Below are positions 1 through 7,699 of a stretch of 64,000 nucleotides of DNA, piece by piece. Made by a program: the position numbers and the translations under genes. The notes beneath the pieces were generated by a model. The model was given only the letters and a program-made list of their open reading frames with translations, was not told where the DNA came from and ran no database searches. This stretch comes from GCA-003244245 sp963823755 (GTDB lineage: Bacteria; Actinomycetota; Actinomycetes; Mycobacteriales; Pseudonocardiaceae): contig CAWGMP010000017.1 in the NCBI GenBank assembly GCA_963823755.1, forward strand, positions 558,001 through 622,000, given 5' to 3'. The number at the start of each line of letters is the position of its first letter. Position 1 is the first letter of the stretch.

Positions 1-3
1 TTC

Positions 4-330
4 TTAGGCGGCGCCAAAGGTTACGGAGGGTAGGTCGGTCGCGTTGACTACTTCCAAGCGCAGCTGTACGCCTAGCGCGTCGGCGAGGTGTTCGAGTGTC
101 GCAAAGGTAGGAGTGGTGCCTCCCGCCTCCAGCCGAGCGATGGCTGAGGCGGTGGTGCCCATACGTGTGGCGAGTTCTTTCTGTGTGAGGCCAGCTGCCT
201 TGCGGAGCGTGCGGGTGAGTACGCCGAATTCGTAGGAGCGGCGGGTTTCGTCGTAAGCCTCGCGGAACTCGTCAGTGTCTGTGTCGTCCCGTGTGTTGTA
301 GATTTCTTCTAGGCTGCGTCGGCTGATCAT
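4..330 (-). CDS. Xre-family antitoxin (HigA-like)
   Basis: The 108-residue protein has a charged N-terminal segment (about 1-35) and then a helix-turn-helix (about 40-90) with LTQKELATRMG and SAIARLE, typical of Xre antitoxins. By family it should bind and neutralise the RelE/HigB-type toxin encoded just upstream and repress the operon. Its ATG overlaps the toxin TGA as ATGA, so the two are translationally coupled in toxin-first order, as in HigBA. The frame is clean, whereas the partner toxin is frameshifted, so this may now be an orphan antitoxin. A palindrome beyond the toxin start is a plausible operator. Confidence 0.85.
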   Translation of the reverse strand: MISRRSLEEIYNTRDDTDTDEFREAYDETRRSYEFGVLTRTLRKAAGLTQKELATRMGTTASAIARLEAGGTTPTFATLEHLADALGVQLRLEVVNATDLPSVTFGAA

Positions 331-664
331 CTGTCGAACTCCTGTTGCACTCGCTTGAGGACTTCGTGGGCACGCTCGACTTCGCGGTGTTCGTTCTGGC
401 GTTGTTTGCGAAACGTCGTGAGTAGCACGATGCGTCGGTCGGGTGCTATCCAGAACGTGATGCGTCGCTGCTCATCGCGAAGATGAAATCGTAACTCGCG
501 TAGGCCGTTCCCGAGGCTGCGTACGTGCGGCATGGCTAATGTGTTGCCGTGTTCGGTGAGCAGCTGCAGGTAGAAGCGTGCCCGGGCGCAGCGTCGCGTG
601 CGGACAACTTCATCAGCCAGGTGTCGACTTCATCCTCGGCCTCGATCCTCCATGCTGAACCCAC
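327..664 (-). pseudogene. RelE/HigB-type toxin, frameshifted
   Basis: The C-terminal 68 residues (from MPHVRSLGNGLRELRF to VQQEFDR) match phage-derived Gp49/HigB-like toxins, including the RITFWIAPDRRIVLLTTF strand. The N-terminal part is in another frame: a GTG at 662-664 gives WRIEAEDEVDTWLMKL, and the reading must shift by one base near 585-595 to give ARARFYLQLLTEHGNTLA and rejoin the downstream frame. Repairing one base restores a normal ~110-residue toxin. As read, the toxin cannot be made full length, which suggests loss of toxicity with the antitoxin retained. A sequencing error in a C/G run is the alternative. Confidence 0.75.
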
Positions 665-670
665 GCCAGC

Positions 671-693
671 ATGGTAGCAAGTTTGCTAACCAT
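671..693. promoter_or_regulatory. palindromic operator candidate of the HigBA-like module
   Basis: TAGCAA (675-680) and TTGCTA (683-688) form a perfect inverted repeat around GT, with ATGG/CCAT extending the arms imperfectly. It lies just upstream of the toxin start, where an Xre antitoxin normally binds to autoregulate. Confidence 0.55.
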
Positions 694-979
694 GGAGGGG
701 TGTCGCGGCAGCGAACACCGTGATGGCGTCTGGGTCCTTGACTACACGACCGTGGCAGGGCCCGATCTCTGACGCTGAGATGTGCGTACGATTGCATCAG
801 GGTCTTAGATTGCACGGTGGCGTCGCCAAGGCCTAGGTCACGGCCCTGCGTTCGCTGCTGTGGACGACCTCTGGACGGTATTGGGTGCTACTGCAATTCG
901 AGGTAGTGAGCAACGGTTTCAATTGTGTCACGCTGGCAAGATCATCGATCTTCTTCTGTCTATTTACGCTGGTCAGACG

Positions 980-1012
980 TGGTGCCCCCGGCAGGATTCG
1001 AACCTGCGACAC
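980..1012 (-). other. tRNA 3'-end remnant (probable attachment site)
   Basis: Read on the minus strand, GCAGG TTCGAAT CCTGC is a perfect T-arm, followed by CGGGGGC-A-CCA, the 3' acceptor strand of a tRNA with encoded CCA. No 5' half (a GCCCCCG strand with D-arm and anticodon arm) can be found beside it. A lone tRNA 3' end is what integration of a tRNA-targeting element leaves at one boundary. The apparent proteins reading PRQDSNLRHT and RIRTCDTR across it are the usual artefact of translating a tRNA. Confidence 0.65.
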
Positions 1013-1333
1013 ACGGTTGAGGAAGGTGCGCGACGGCGCGTACTACGCGTTCTACCTGCGACTTTCGTGTGCCAAGGGTTCGCAGTGGTCACGTCACACG
1101 ACGCCGGACGACCCTGGTTCGCGTCACAAACCGTGTTACGGGCGCCCCCGCACACGCTGCACCCAACGAGCCAGGGAAGGAGACGGCGCCGGCCCGGCGC
1201 GCATGATCTCGGCGCAGTGACTCCGGCTGATCTTCTAGTGATTCTTGGTCGATAGTGAAGGGCAGGATGTCGACGCTGGTGTAGCAAGCCGCAGCAGCGA
1301 CGGCTGGGCCCGCCCAGCTCCCACAGGGGTTGG
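1013..1333. other. intergenic stretch, no gene recognised
   Basis: Several overlapping frames are open here, but none has family resemblance or a convincing ribosome binding site. I see no complete tRNA and no IS end. Confidence 0.5.
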
Positions 1334-1552
1334 TCAGGCGGCGACTTCGACCGTTCGCCCTTGACTTGTCGGCGGAGGAACAGGCAGGTCAGCCTCGTGT
1401 AAACCCTCAATGTGGAAGGCGATGGCGTCGCGCATCTCGACTGAACATTCGTCGATGCTGTCACCGGTCGCCACGACGCCCGGGAGGTCAGGGCAGTAGG
1501 CCGAGTAGTTGGTCGAACCGTCACCTTCGATGATGATCAAGTAGCTGCTCAT
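1334..1552 (-). CDS. hicB: HicB-family antitoxin
   Basis: The 72-residue protein shows the HicB partial RNase-H fold: an N-terminal strand SSYLIIIEGDG, then YSAYCPDLPGVVATGDS with the conserved PDLPG turn, and an EMRDAIAFHIEGL helix. By family it binds HicA and blocks its mRNA-cleaving activity. It is short and lacks an obvious C-terminal DNA-binding domain, as in many HicB proteins. Its ATG overlaps the hicA stop (ATGA). hicA has an in-frame stop, so this antitoxin has no obvious working partner locally. Confidence 0.85.
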   Translation of the reverse strand: MSSYLIIIEGDGSTNYSAYCPDLPGVVATGDSIDECSVEMRDAIAFHIEGLHEADLPVPPPTSQGRTVEVAA

Positions 1553-1779
1553 GTGTTTCCTCCCTCCGCAGCTTCATCGGTTCTGCCAGTGTCGTTCCTG
1601 AGCCCGGCCTGTTTCAAGATGCTGCCCAGCGTCTTCGGGTGCAAGTCATCGCTCGGCTTCCCAGGAACGGTCACCAGACCTGGCTTCGTCGGATGTTTGT
1701 ACTGACGGTGCGATCCACGGGTCCGGGCAAGCTACCAACAGTCGCCTTCGATGAGCCTGAGCAGCGCCGTGACCTCCAT
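1549..1779 (-). pseudogene. hicA: HicA-family toxin with in-frame stop
   Basis: Starting at ATG 1777-1779 the frame reads MEVTALLRLIEGDCW, then TAG (1732-1734, codon 16), then LARTRGSHRQYKHP and TVPGKPSDDLHPKTLGSILK. This is the HicA double-stranded-RNA-binding-like fold with the catalytic-type GSHRQYKHP segment and SILKQAGL helix. HicA proteins normally have Tyr in the WY position, so the TAG is a one-base change from TAC/TAT. The frame is otherwise intact to the TGA overlapping hicB. The toxin should therefore be dead unless the stop is read through. Confidence 0.82.
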
Positions 1780-2169
1780 CGGCGAGAAAGCGTAGCGTGG
1801 CCCTGCGGCACTGGGTTCGAACGCCCGGACGCGGATCCGGCTGAGTTGCTCGACTACGCGCGTGCTCTGGACGTGGAGGGTCCGGTGCGCCGGGTCGTCG
1901 AGGCGGTGCTGAGCCCTACGCAGTGCTACATAACCGCAGGCCAGACCATAAAACGTTGCCCACACCGCGAGATGTCCGCGAAGGCCTACGAGCGCGATGC
2001 TGACGGCACTGGCCGGCACGACGGCCTGCTCATGACCTGCTTGCCGAAGATCTGGACCAGCCCACCTGAGGGCCTGCGTATCTCGCTGGCGGATCGACAG
2101 CTGAGAGGCGGGCAGGCTTGCCCTACACCGCAGTGGCCGGAAAGACTGGCGCGTGCGAGCGTTGAGCGG
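1780..2169. other. no recognisable gene
   Basis: A long plus-strand frame and an opposing minus-strand frame cross this stretch. Neither has family resemblance, and the minus frame is simply the 5' extension of the broken hicA frame. I see no RNA gene. Confidence 0.45.
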
Positions 2170-2505
2170 GTGGTTCCGGACCTTGCCAGCCGGTCGCTGG
2201 AGGAAGCCCCAAGCGCTTCTACGGCCACGTCATCGGCTCGAGCCGGTTATGGACCACGGTTGGATCGTGACTCTGGCCGATCCGCACCGACCGGGTTCCC
2301 AGGTCAGCCTGATGACCCACGATGAGACCGCTCCCGTCATCCCGGACGTCTCGATTCAGGTCGACGACGTAGACGCCGCCTACGCAGCTGCCGTCCATGC
2401 AGGTGCCGAGGTCGTTCACCGCTGACCAACGAGCCGTGGGGGGTACGGCGCTTCCTCGTCCGCGACCCAGATGGTCACGTGCTCAACGTGCTGGGCCACC
2501 GCTGA
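2170..2505 (+). pseudogene. VOC (glyoxalase/bleomycin-resistance) protein remnant
   Basis: Three frames have to be joined to recover a VOC-fold protein: KRFYGHVIG, then EPVMDHGWIVTLADP with QVSLMTHDE and DVSIQVDDVDAAYAAAVHAG, then LTNEPWGVRRFLVRDPDG and HVLNVLGHR. The metal-binding half-sites of the family are partly recognisable. Frameshifts lie near 2235 and near 2423, where a missing base turns HRLTNEP into HR-stop. No good start codon is present. The gene is decayed, and its substrate cannot be inferred. Confidence 0.65.
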
Positions 2506-2689
2506 GACGGTGCTTCGCTCCACCTGAGGATCCTGTTACGGCACCCTCGAAGAGGCCGCGCCGGAGTTCGGGGCAGATCGGTACCACGTGTCCGAAACCC
2601 GTGTCCGTGCGACAAAGCGTCTCACAACCAGATTTCTGCTGGACACGGCTTTGGGACGAGGAGTTGGACTAGGCCAATGAAACGTGCAA

Positions 2690-3155
2690 AAGGGATCCCT
2701 TACGGGCTGCTGACCGGCCTTGTGGAACCCCAACAAAGCCTTCTCCTCCGCAGGAGAGACGTTGACACGAAGCGGTTGGCCGGAAGCGCCGTAGGTGAGC
2801 TGGCCTACGGGCGTGTAGCCAAGCGTTGTGCTGATGTTCCCGAACACATCCTTCAACTCCGGACTTGCCTTCAACGCCATCTCCACTGGGAGCGGTATTC
2901 CGTGCAACACGACGTGGGGCACGATGTCGTCCCCGACCTCCATACGAAATACAGGAGTCCGTACCGAAGACGCGAACATGCCGTCACCGGGGAAAGGCGC
3001 GGCGAACGTGTACGTTTCCGCCACCTCAATGTTGGACGGGTTGCTGATCGTGCCCGCGAAAGCCAGCACCGTCTTGTCAGAATAACGAAGAATCCGGCAA
3101 AGGAACTTGGGATCAGCTCGGGATCCTGATACGGTTTCACCGCGGGCTCACCGAG
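2690..3155 (-). pseudogene. class 3 lipase-like gene fragment with internal deletion
   Basis: The minus strand reads DPELIPSSFAGFFVIL, shifts frame to KTVLAFAGT, and continues as VAETYTFAAPFPGDGMF, TPVFRMEVGDDIVPHVVLHG and TTLGYTPVGQLTYG. The order resembles class 3 lipases (strand before the elbow, YTFGxP motif, then the catalytic-Asp region DDIVPH). The GHSLGG nucleophile elbow is absent: the frame jumps from AFAGT to the YTF motif, so a stretch carrying the serine is deleted. It joins directly onto monooxygenase sequence upstream. Confidence 0.5.
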
Positions 3156-3164
3156 CGCTGACAA

Positions 3165-3376
3165 CTCTTCATCCCCATACCAGTTGCGGTGGGGTTCGAA
3201 GGAGAACGAGTACAGGTGGGACGGGACATCGCAGGCCGCGCCCGGGTAGGTGTTGTCCCGCCACAACGCCGCCGATGTCGTCGCTCTTCTCAAAGATCGT
3301 GAAGTTGGCGAAGCCAGCGCAGCGCGATGCCCGTGCCCAGACCTCCGAACCCGGCACCCACGATCGCCACCTGCGG
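3165..3376 (-). pseudogene. FAD-dependent monooxygenase N-terminal fragment
   Basis: VAIVGAGFGGLGTGIALR is the GxGxxG FAD-binding motif. It is followed after two frameshifts by FTIFEKSDDIGGV and WRDNTYPGAACDVPSHLYSF, which is diagnostic of flavin-containing and Baeyer-Villiger monooxygenases. Only about 75 residues of a ~500-residue enzyme remain before the sequence runs into the lipase fragment. Confidence 0.75.
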
Positions 3377-3960
3377 GCCCGGCTCATCCGCGCGCCGCCG
3401 GGACCCACCCAGCCCGTCCCGCTGGCGGCCCTGCTCCCGGCGGTCCTCCCATCGCGTGCTCAGTGCCAGGCCCAGGTCAGCCACGGCCGCGTCGGCCTCA
3501 TGCAGCAGGCCAGCGTGGAGCTGGAAGTCGTACCACAAGCCGGCGTAGCGCCGGTAACTGACCGGCACGGCGGCGGCCCGGGCCCGCTCGACGAACCGGT
3601 CCGCGTCGTTGACCAGCAACTCATCGCCGGCGAGACGAGTCAGCGGTACAGCCGCCGCCATGCAGGTACAGCACCGCCCGACCGGCGGCCGCGCCGTGGG
3701 AGTCGGCACCGGGGTGCGCGACCCGCACACCGGGCACCCCGCCAAGCCGGACTGACCGCACCTCGGTGCCGCGCGGCACCCGGCTGACCACCGAGCACGC
3801 GTTCAACCACCCACGCCGGCTGGCGTTCGGGACCCACGGCCCGAACGCCAGCCGAACCAAACCCTGACCGCGACCCGTGACAACCTGACGCCGGTAGCCG
3901 TGGCCGAAAATCACGCATGATCTCACCCACGTCAGCCACGGGCTCCCGCCCTCGTGACCT
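3377..3960 (-). pseudogene. alpha/beta-hydrolase (esterase) fragment with internal deletion
   Basis: One frame gives an esterase N-terminal region ending in AVLYLHGGG, the oxyanion-hole motif of hormone-sensitive-lipase-type esterases. Another gives the C-terminal region LAGDELLVNDADRFVERA and YRRYAGLWYDFQLHAGLL, which carry the Asp and His positions. The middle, including the GDSAGG nucleophile elbow, is missing. The C-terminal part is in frame with the downstream monooxygenase N-terminus, so the two are fused. Confidence 0.65.
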
Positions 3961-4014
3961 TCGCAGAGTACGATCCGGCCCACTTGTCGACAAGGGCGTG
4001 TCTCGGGGGGCCTG

Positions 4015-5040
4015 ATGCCGATGCCGGACGCTGTCCCGGCCCTGGGGCCGGCTGGCCCCTTCCCCCGGGCACAGCTGGGTGACCATCTCGAACGCCGCTG
4101 GTTGCATTATGCGTTCCGCTCACCCGACGGCCGGCTGTCGATGATCGCTAACCTGTCGAGTCTGGGCACGTCGGGCCGTCCGGGAGAGCGTCCGCAAGGC
4201 ATGTCGGTGCTGCTGCTGCACGAGCAGGGCCGTGGCTGGCGGAGTACGCAGTTCACTGCTGCGGTCGACGGCGAGCCGTGGTCGGCGTTCCGCCTTCCGC
4301 AGCCGGGGCCCCGGCTGCGGGTCGCCGGACGCTCCGGGACCCCCGCCGTCGACTTACGGCTCGCTCGGACCGGCAGGGCCTGCACGTCGCAGTGCGCTCC
4401 GTTCGCCACTGACCAGCATCTGCGGTGGCAGTCGGAGCCGGGGGTGGTGGCACACGGCTCCCTGCGACTCGACGACGTCGTGCACCATGACGTGCACATG
4501 GTGGGCTACCACGAGCGGGTACGCGGCCGTTGGGGCTGGCCCGAACTCGGTGGGTGGGTGTTCGGTTTCGCGAATGACCATGCCGAACCGGGATCACCCC
4601 CAGCGCATTCCGTGGTCTTCACGCTCATCCAGCCGCCGGTTCCGGCTGACGCGACGGCTGGATCGGTGATGCTGTGGCGACGCGGGCGCCTGCTGCGCCA
4701 CTTCCCGCGCCGCCGAGTCGATGTCGCCGTCGTCGGCCTGCTGGGGCGCGACGACGTGGAGACGGTGCCACCGCTGGCCGCGGCGCTGGGGACACCCTCG
4801 GCGACGCCCGTGCCGGCGCGTCTGGTCATCACGGCGTCGATGGGCGAGGACCGGCTGCTGTTCGACGTCAACGCCGACACCGCCGGGCGGATCGTCAACC
4901 CGTCGGAGACCAGCCTGCTGCCGTTCGGCGTGCATGAGGTGCTCGGTCCATGCCGGGTGAGCGGATCCGTCGCCGGCCGGGAGGTGGCGTTCACAGCCGG
5001 TGCCGTGGTCGAGTTCGCCGGTGGTGCGCATGCCGACTGA
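4015..5040 (+). CDS. CrtC-like (carotenoid 1,2-hydratase / lipocalin-type) protein
   Basis: This is a 341-residue soluble protein without a signal peptide or membrane helix. Segments such as WLHYAFRSPDGRLSMIANLS near the start and WGWPELGGWVFGFAND in the middle resemble the two-barrel AttH/CrtC family (acyclic carotenoid hydratases and related terpenoid enzymes), though I cannot name the exact subfamily. It is first in a tight operon: its last 11 bases overlap the start of a polyprenyl synthase gene. That supports a role in hydrating or modifying the polyprenyl product. An alternative ATG lies two codons downstream. Confidence is good that it is a real gene and moderate on function. Confidence 0.65.
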   Translation: MPMPDAVPALGPAGPFPRAQLGDHLERRWLHYAFRSPDGRLSMIANLSSLGTSGRPGERPQGMSVLLLHEQGRGWRSTQFTAAVDGEPWSAFRLPQPGPRLRVAGRSGTPAVDLRLARTGRACTSQCAPFATDQHLRWQSEPGVVAHGSLRLDDVVHHDVHMVGYHERVRGRWGWPELGGWVFGFANDHAEPGSPPAHSVVFTLIQPPVPADATAGSVMLWRRGRLLRHFPRRRVDVAVVGLLGRDDVETVPPLAAALGTPSATPVPARLVITASMGEDRLLFDVNADTAGRIVNPSETSLLPFGVHEVLGPCRVSGSVAGREVAFTAGAVVEFAGGAHAD

Positions 5041-6709
5041 GGCCACGATCGCCGGCGTGGCGACTGGAGCGGCCCTGTTCGGTGCCACTGTCGACGCGCT
5101 GGCGCAGCGCGCACCGGCAGTGGTGGCGGCCGCCGCGGCACAGCTGGGGCCAGTGGTACTGGGACTGCACTTCGGCGACGACTCGCACGCGACACTGCGG
5201 GTGCGTCGCAGCCGGCTGCTGGTGACGGCCGGCCACGCGCGCCGGCCGGACGTGGAGGTGCACTTCGACGTCCGGGCCATGAACCTCGTGTTCGACCTGA
5301 CCCGCCGCCCGGTCAACGAGCTGCGGCCGCGCAGCCTCGACGTGCGCGGCGCGCGCGCCGACGTGCTCGCGGTCTGGCGGACCTTCCGGCTGCTGTCGCA
5401 ACGGGCATCCGGGCTGCGAGCCGTGCAGGAGATGTGGCGGGCCTACCGTGCGCAGGCGCCACACCTATGGGGCGACGTGCCGGCCCCCGTCGCCACCGCG
5501 CCGCAGGACGACGACCGGCTGCGTTTCCCGTCGCAGACAGGGTGGCGGGCGCTGGATTTCCTCGACGGGCACCGCCCTACGACCGACGACCGGGCGGCGT
5601 TGGGCGGCACGGTCGACGTTCACCCCAGGATGCTCTGGGACGGCCGCACAAGCGACGGCTGGTGGCATACCCAGGGGATCTGGGACGCCGACTTGTTGGA
5701 CACGATGGCACGGTGCCGGGACCGGGTGACTGTGGAGATGCAGCGGCTCATCCCGCGGCGCAGCCCCAAGTCATCGCTCTATGACCTGGTGGGCTCCTAC
5801 CCGGCGCGGCAGGGCAAGGGCCTGCGCCCGACACTGACCATCGCCGCGTGCGCGGCGTTCGGGGGCCGACCGGAGGACGCCGTGCGAGTCGCCGCGGCGC
5901 TCGAGCTCTTCCACAACGGTTTCCTCGTGCACGACGACATCGCCGACGAGTCCACCCACCGACGGGGCAGGCCGACGCTGCACGAGCGGCACGGCGTGGG
6001 CCTCGCGGTCAACGCCGGTGACGCACTCAACCTGCTGGCGATCGACGGCGTGCTGTCCAACCTCGACACCCTCGGCCTGGCCCGTACGCTGGGCTTGATC
6101 CACGAGATACTGCACATGTGCCGGGAGACCGTCGAGGGCCAGGCGGTGGAGCTGGGGTGGATCCGCCGCTGCACTGTTCCGCTGAGCGACCGGGCGTATT
6201 TCCACATGAGCACGAAGAAGACCGGCTGGTACACGTGCATCTCCCCATGCCGGCTCGGGGCGGTCTGCGCCGGCGAGACCGCCCCGGAGCGCCTGGACGC
6301 GCTCAACGAGGTGTTCCGCTGGATCGGCATCGCGTTCCAAATCCAGGACGACGTGCTCAACCTGGTGGGCGAGCAGGCGCTGTACGGCAAGGAACCGCTC
6401 GGCGATCTGCTCGAGGGCAAGCGCACCGTCATGCTCATCCACCTGGCCCGGACGGCCTCCGCGGAGGACCGCGCCTGGCTCGACGTGCTGCTGCGCCGTC
6501 CGCGGCGGGAAAAGACGCAGGCCGACGCGGAACGGGTGCTCGAGGCGATGCACCGCAACGGCTCGATCGAACACGCACTCGATGTCGCCGACCGGCTGGC
6601 GCACCGCGGCACCCGGCGTTTCGAGCGCGACCTGGCGTTCCTCGACGAGAACGAGGGCAAGGGCGTGCTGCGCCAGGTCGCCAACTACGTGACCACCAGA
6701 CCACTGTGA
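5030..6709 (+). CDS. SCP2-like domain / polyprenyl synthetase fusion
   Basis: The 559-residue protein has two parts. Residues ~20-150 resemble a sterol-carrier (SCP2-like) domain (VEVHFDVRAMNLVFDLT, LRPRSLDVRGARADVL). Residues ~230-559 are a trans-isoprenyl diphosphate synthase with the first aspartate-rich motif HDDIADES, RRGRPTLHERHG, a GQAVEL segment, and a second motif QIQDDVLNL in which the last Asp is Asn. It should condense IPP with allylic diphosphates, probably to C20 or longer. ATG 5030 is chosen because it overlaps the upstream stop and keeps the SCP2-like start. The fusion suggests that the synthase holds or hands over a lipophilic product to the neighbouring hydratase-like enzyme. 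Confidence 0.82.
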   Translation: MPTEATIAGVATGAALFGATVDALAQRAPAVVAAAAAQLGPVVLGLHFGDDSHATLRVRRSRLLVTAGHARRPDVEVHFDVRAMNLVFDLTRRPVNELRPRSLDVRGARADVLAVWRTFRLLSQRASGLRAVQEMWRAYRAQAPHLWGDVPAPVATAPQDDDRLRFPSQTGWRALDFLDGHRPTTDDRAALGGTVDVHPRMLWDGRTSDGWWHTQGIWDADLLDTMARCRDRVTVEMQRLIPRRSPKSSLYDLVGSYPARQGKGLRPTLTIAACAAFGGRPEDAVRVAAALELFHNGFLVHDDIADESTHRRGRPTLHERHGVGLAVNAGDALNLLAIDGVLSNLDTLGLARTLGLIHEILHMCRETVEGQAVELGWIRRCTVPLSDRAYFHMSTKKTGWYTCISPCRLGAVCAGETAPERLDALNEVFRWIGIAFQIQDDVLNLVGEQALYGKEPLGDLLEGKRTVMLIHLARTASAEDRAWLDVLLRRPRREKTQADAERVLEAMHRNGSIEHALDVADRLAHRGTRRFERDLAFLDENEGKGVLRQVANYVTTRPL

Positions 6710-6734
6710 GCCCGGCCGCCGCGCGGGGCGCCTG

Positions 6735-7232
6735 GTGACCCCGGAGGACGTCGAGCTCCTGCGCATACTCGGTCAGGGCAACGGCTGGCTGCGCTCTGCG
6801 CTGTGCACTCTCGCCCGTCGCGGCACTGCGCTACGTCACCGGGAACCCGAACGGGCATTGGAGCTGCTCACAGCGCTGCGGCCCTGGCCGTGGTTCAAAG
6901 GCGGGCAGTTCCTGTTCGACCTGATGGAGTGGGAGGACTTCATGGTCGACGGACCGCCCCCGGCGATCCTCCCGTCGCTGCTCGACGCGGCCGCGTGGCA
7001 GCGAGTGGCGGGGCGGCTGCGGGAGCTGCAGGTGTTCGTCGACAGCGCCATGGAGCGCCTCGCCGAGGACGTCGCGGGCGTCGCGGAGCAGCTGCACGTC
7101 ACCGTGACAGCATCGGCAGAGGACCTGCCGCCGCTCGAGCCGGGCCTGCACCTCTACCAGGACGTCGTGCTCGGTCTGGTGGCGAGCGCGGCCCCGGCCC
7201 TACGGGCTCGACGGCAGCTCCGGGAGCACTGA
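6735..7232 (+). CDS. conserved hypothetical protein of the terpenoid-type operon
   Basis: The 165-residue, mostly helical soluble protein starts at GTG, 25 bases after the synthase stop. It is rich in Leu and Arg with a WPWFKGGQFLFDLMEWEDF segment. I recognise no catalytic motif and no membrane segment. Same strand and tight spacing suggest co-transcription with the hydratase-like and polyprenyl-synthase genes, possibly as an accessory or regulatory subunit. It is the last gene of that group. Confidence 0.6.
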   Translation: MTPEDVELLRILGQGNGWLRSALCTLARRGTALRHREPERALELLTALRPWPWFKGGQFLFDLMEWEDFMVDGPPPAILPSLLDAAAWQRVAGRLRELQVFVDSAMERLAEDVAGVAEQLHVTVTASAEDLPPLEPGLHLYQDVVLGLVASAAPALRARRQLREH

Positions 7233-7435
7233 CGGTCGACTTTGCCGCCGATCACGCCGCGGTGTCGGGCGCTACGATGTGACGCCAACGGATCTCCGCA
7301 TCACCGCACGACGTGAAACCAGATGAGCACGCTGCTCGTAGCGTGTCGCAACGAACCACGCAGGCATGGCGCGCATCCTCGCGCTGGCGCTATCAACTTG
7401 GCGGGCTGCCTGGTAGTTGGGATGATCGGACGAGG

Positions 7436-7696
7436 ATGCCGGTCCATGATCCGGTCATGGCCGTGGTGGACAGGTTGCCCCTGGCCAACTCGCCGGACCT
7501 CTCCCCCGGCCACACCGTGGCCGTGCAGGAAGGCCCGGCGCCGTTCGGGCTGCGGTTCGCCGTGGTCCCGGTGGTCCCGTGTGACAAGCACAAAAAGACT
7601 TACTACACGGTCACCGTGAAGGAGGCCACCCAGGTCAGCCGTGACGGGCAGATCGAGATCATCCAGGATGACGTGCAGCGGGAAAGGGAAGACTGA
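7436..7696 (+). CDS. tgmA: graspetide precursor peptide (ATP-grasp-modified RiPP)
   Basis: The ~86-residue peptide carries PFGLRFA, the leader motif recognised by ATP-grasp ligases of actinobacterial graspetides. The putative core follows: KKTYYTVTVKEATQVSRDGQ and then IEIIQDDVQ. Thr/Ser donors precede Glu/Asp acceptors, as expected for side-chain ester or amide macrocycles. An Asp-Gly pair sits in the core, the favoured place for aspartimide formation by the PIMT-like enzyme two genes downstream. The start is uncertain: ATG 7436 or ATG 7457. The long upstream extension lacks leader features. The gene ends 3 bases before the ATP-grasp GTG. Confidence 0.8.
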   Translation: MPVHDPVMAVVDRLPLANSPDLSPGHTVAVQEGPAPFGLRFAVVPVVPCDKHKKTYYTVTVKEATQVSRDGQIEIIQDDVQRERED

Positions 7697-7699
7697 CCG

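Noticed and set aside
860..1255. Overlapping plus-strand frames that read PRQDSNLRHT and RIRTCDTR
   Set aside because: These are translations of a tRNA T-arm/acceptor remnant, a known artefact; there is no family or start signal beyond that.
1639..2325. 228-codon plus-strand frame across the hicA and VOC remnants
   Set aside because: No resemblance to a family; it runs antisense to hicA and through a frameshifted VOC gene.
4594..5316. Long minus-strand frames opposite the hydratase and synthase genes
   Set aside because: Codon-shadow frames of high-GC genes on the plus strand, Arg/Ser-rich with no domain.
7313..7435. N-terminal extension of the graspetide precursor
   Set aside because: Basic, Trp/Arg-rich sequence unlike a graspetide leader; the leader motif lies downstream and later ATGs fit better.
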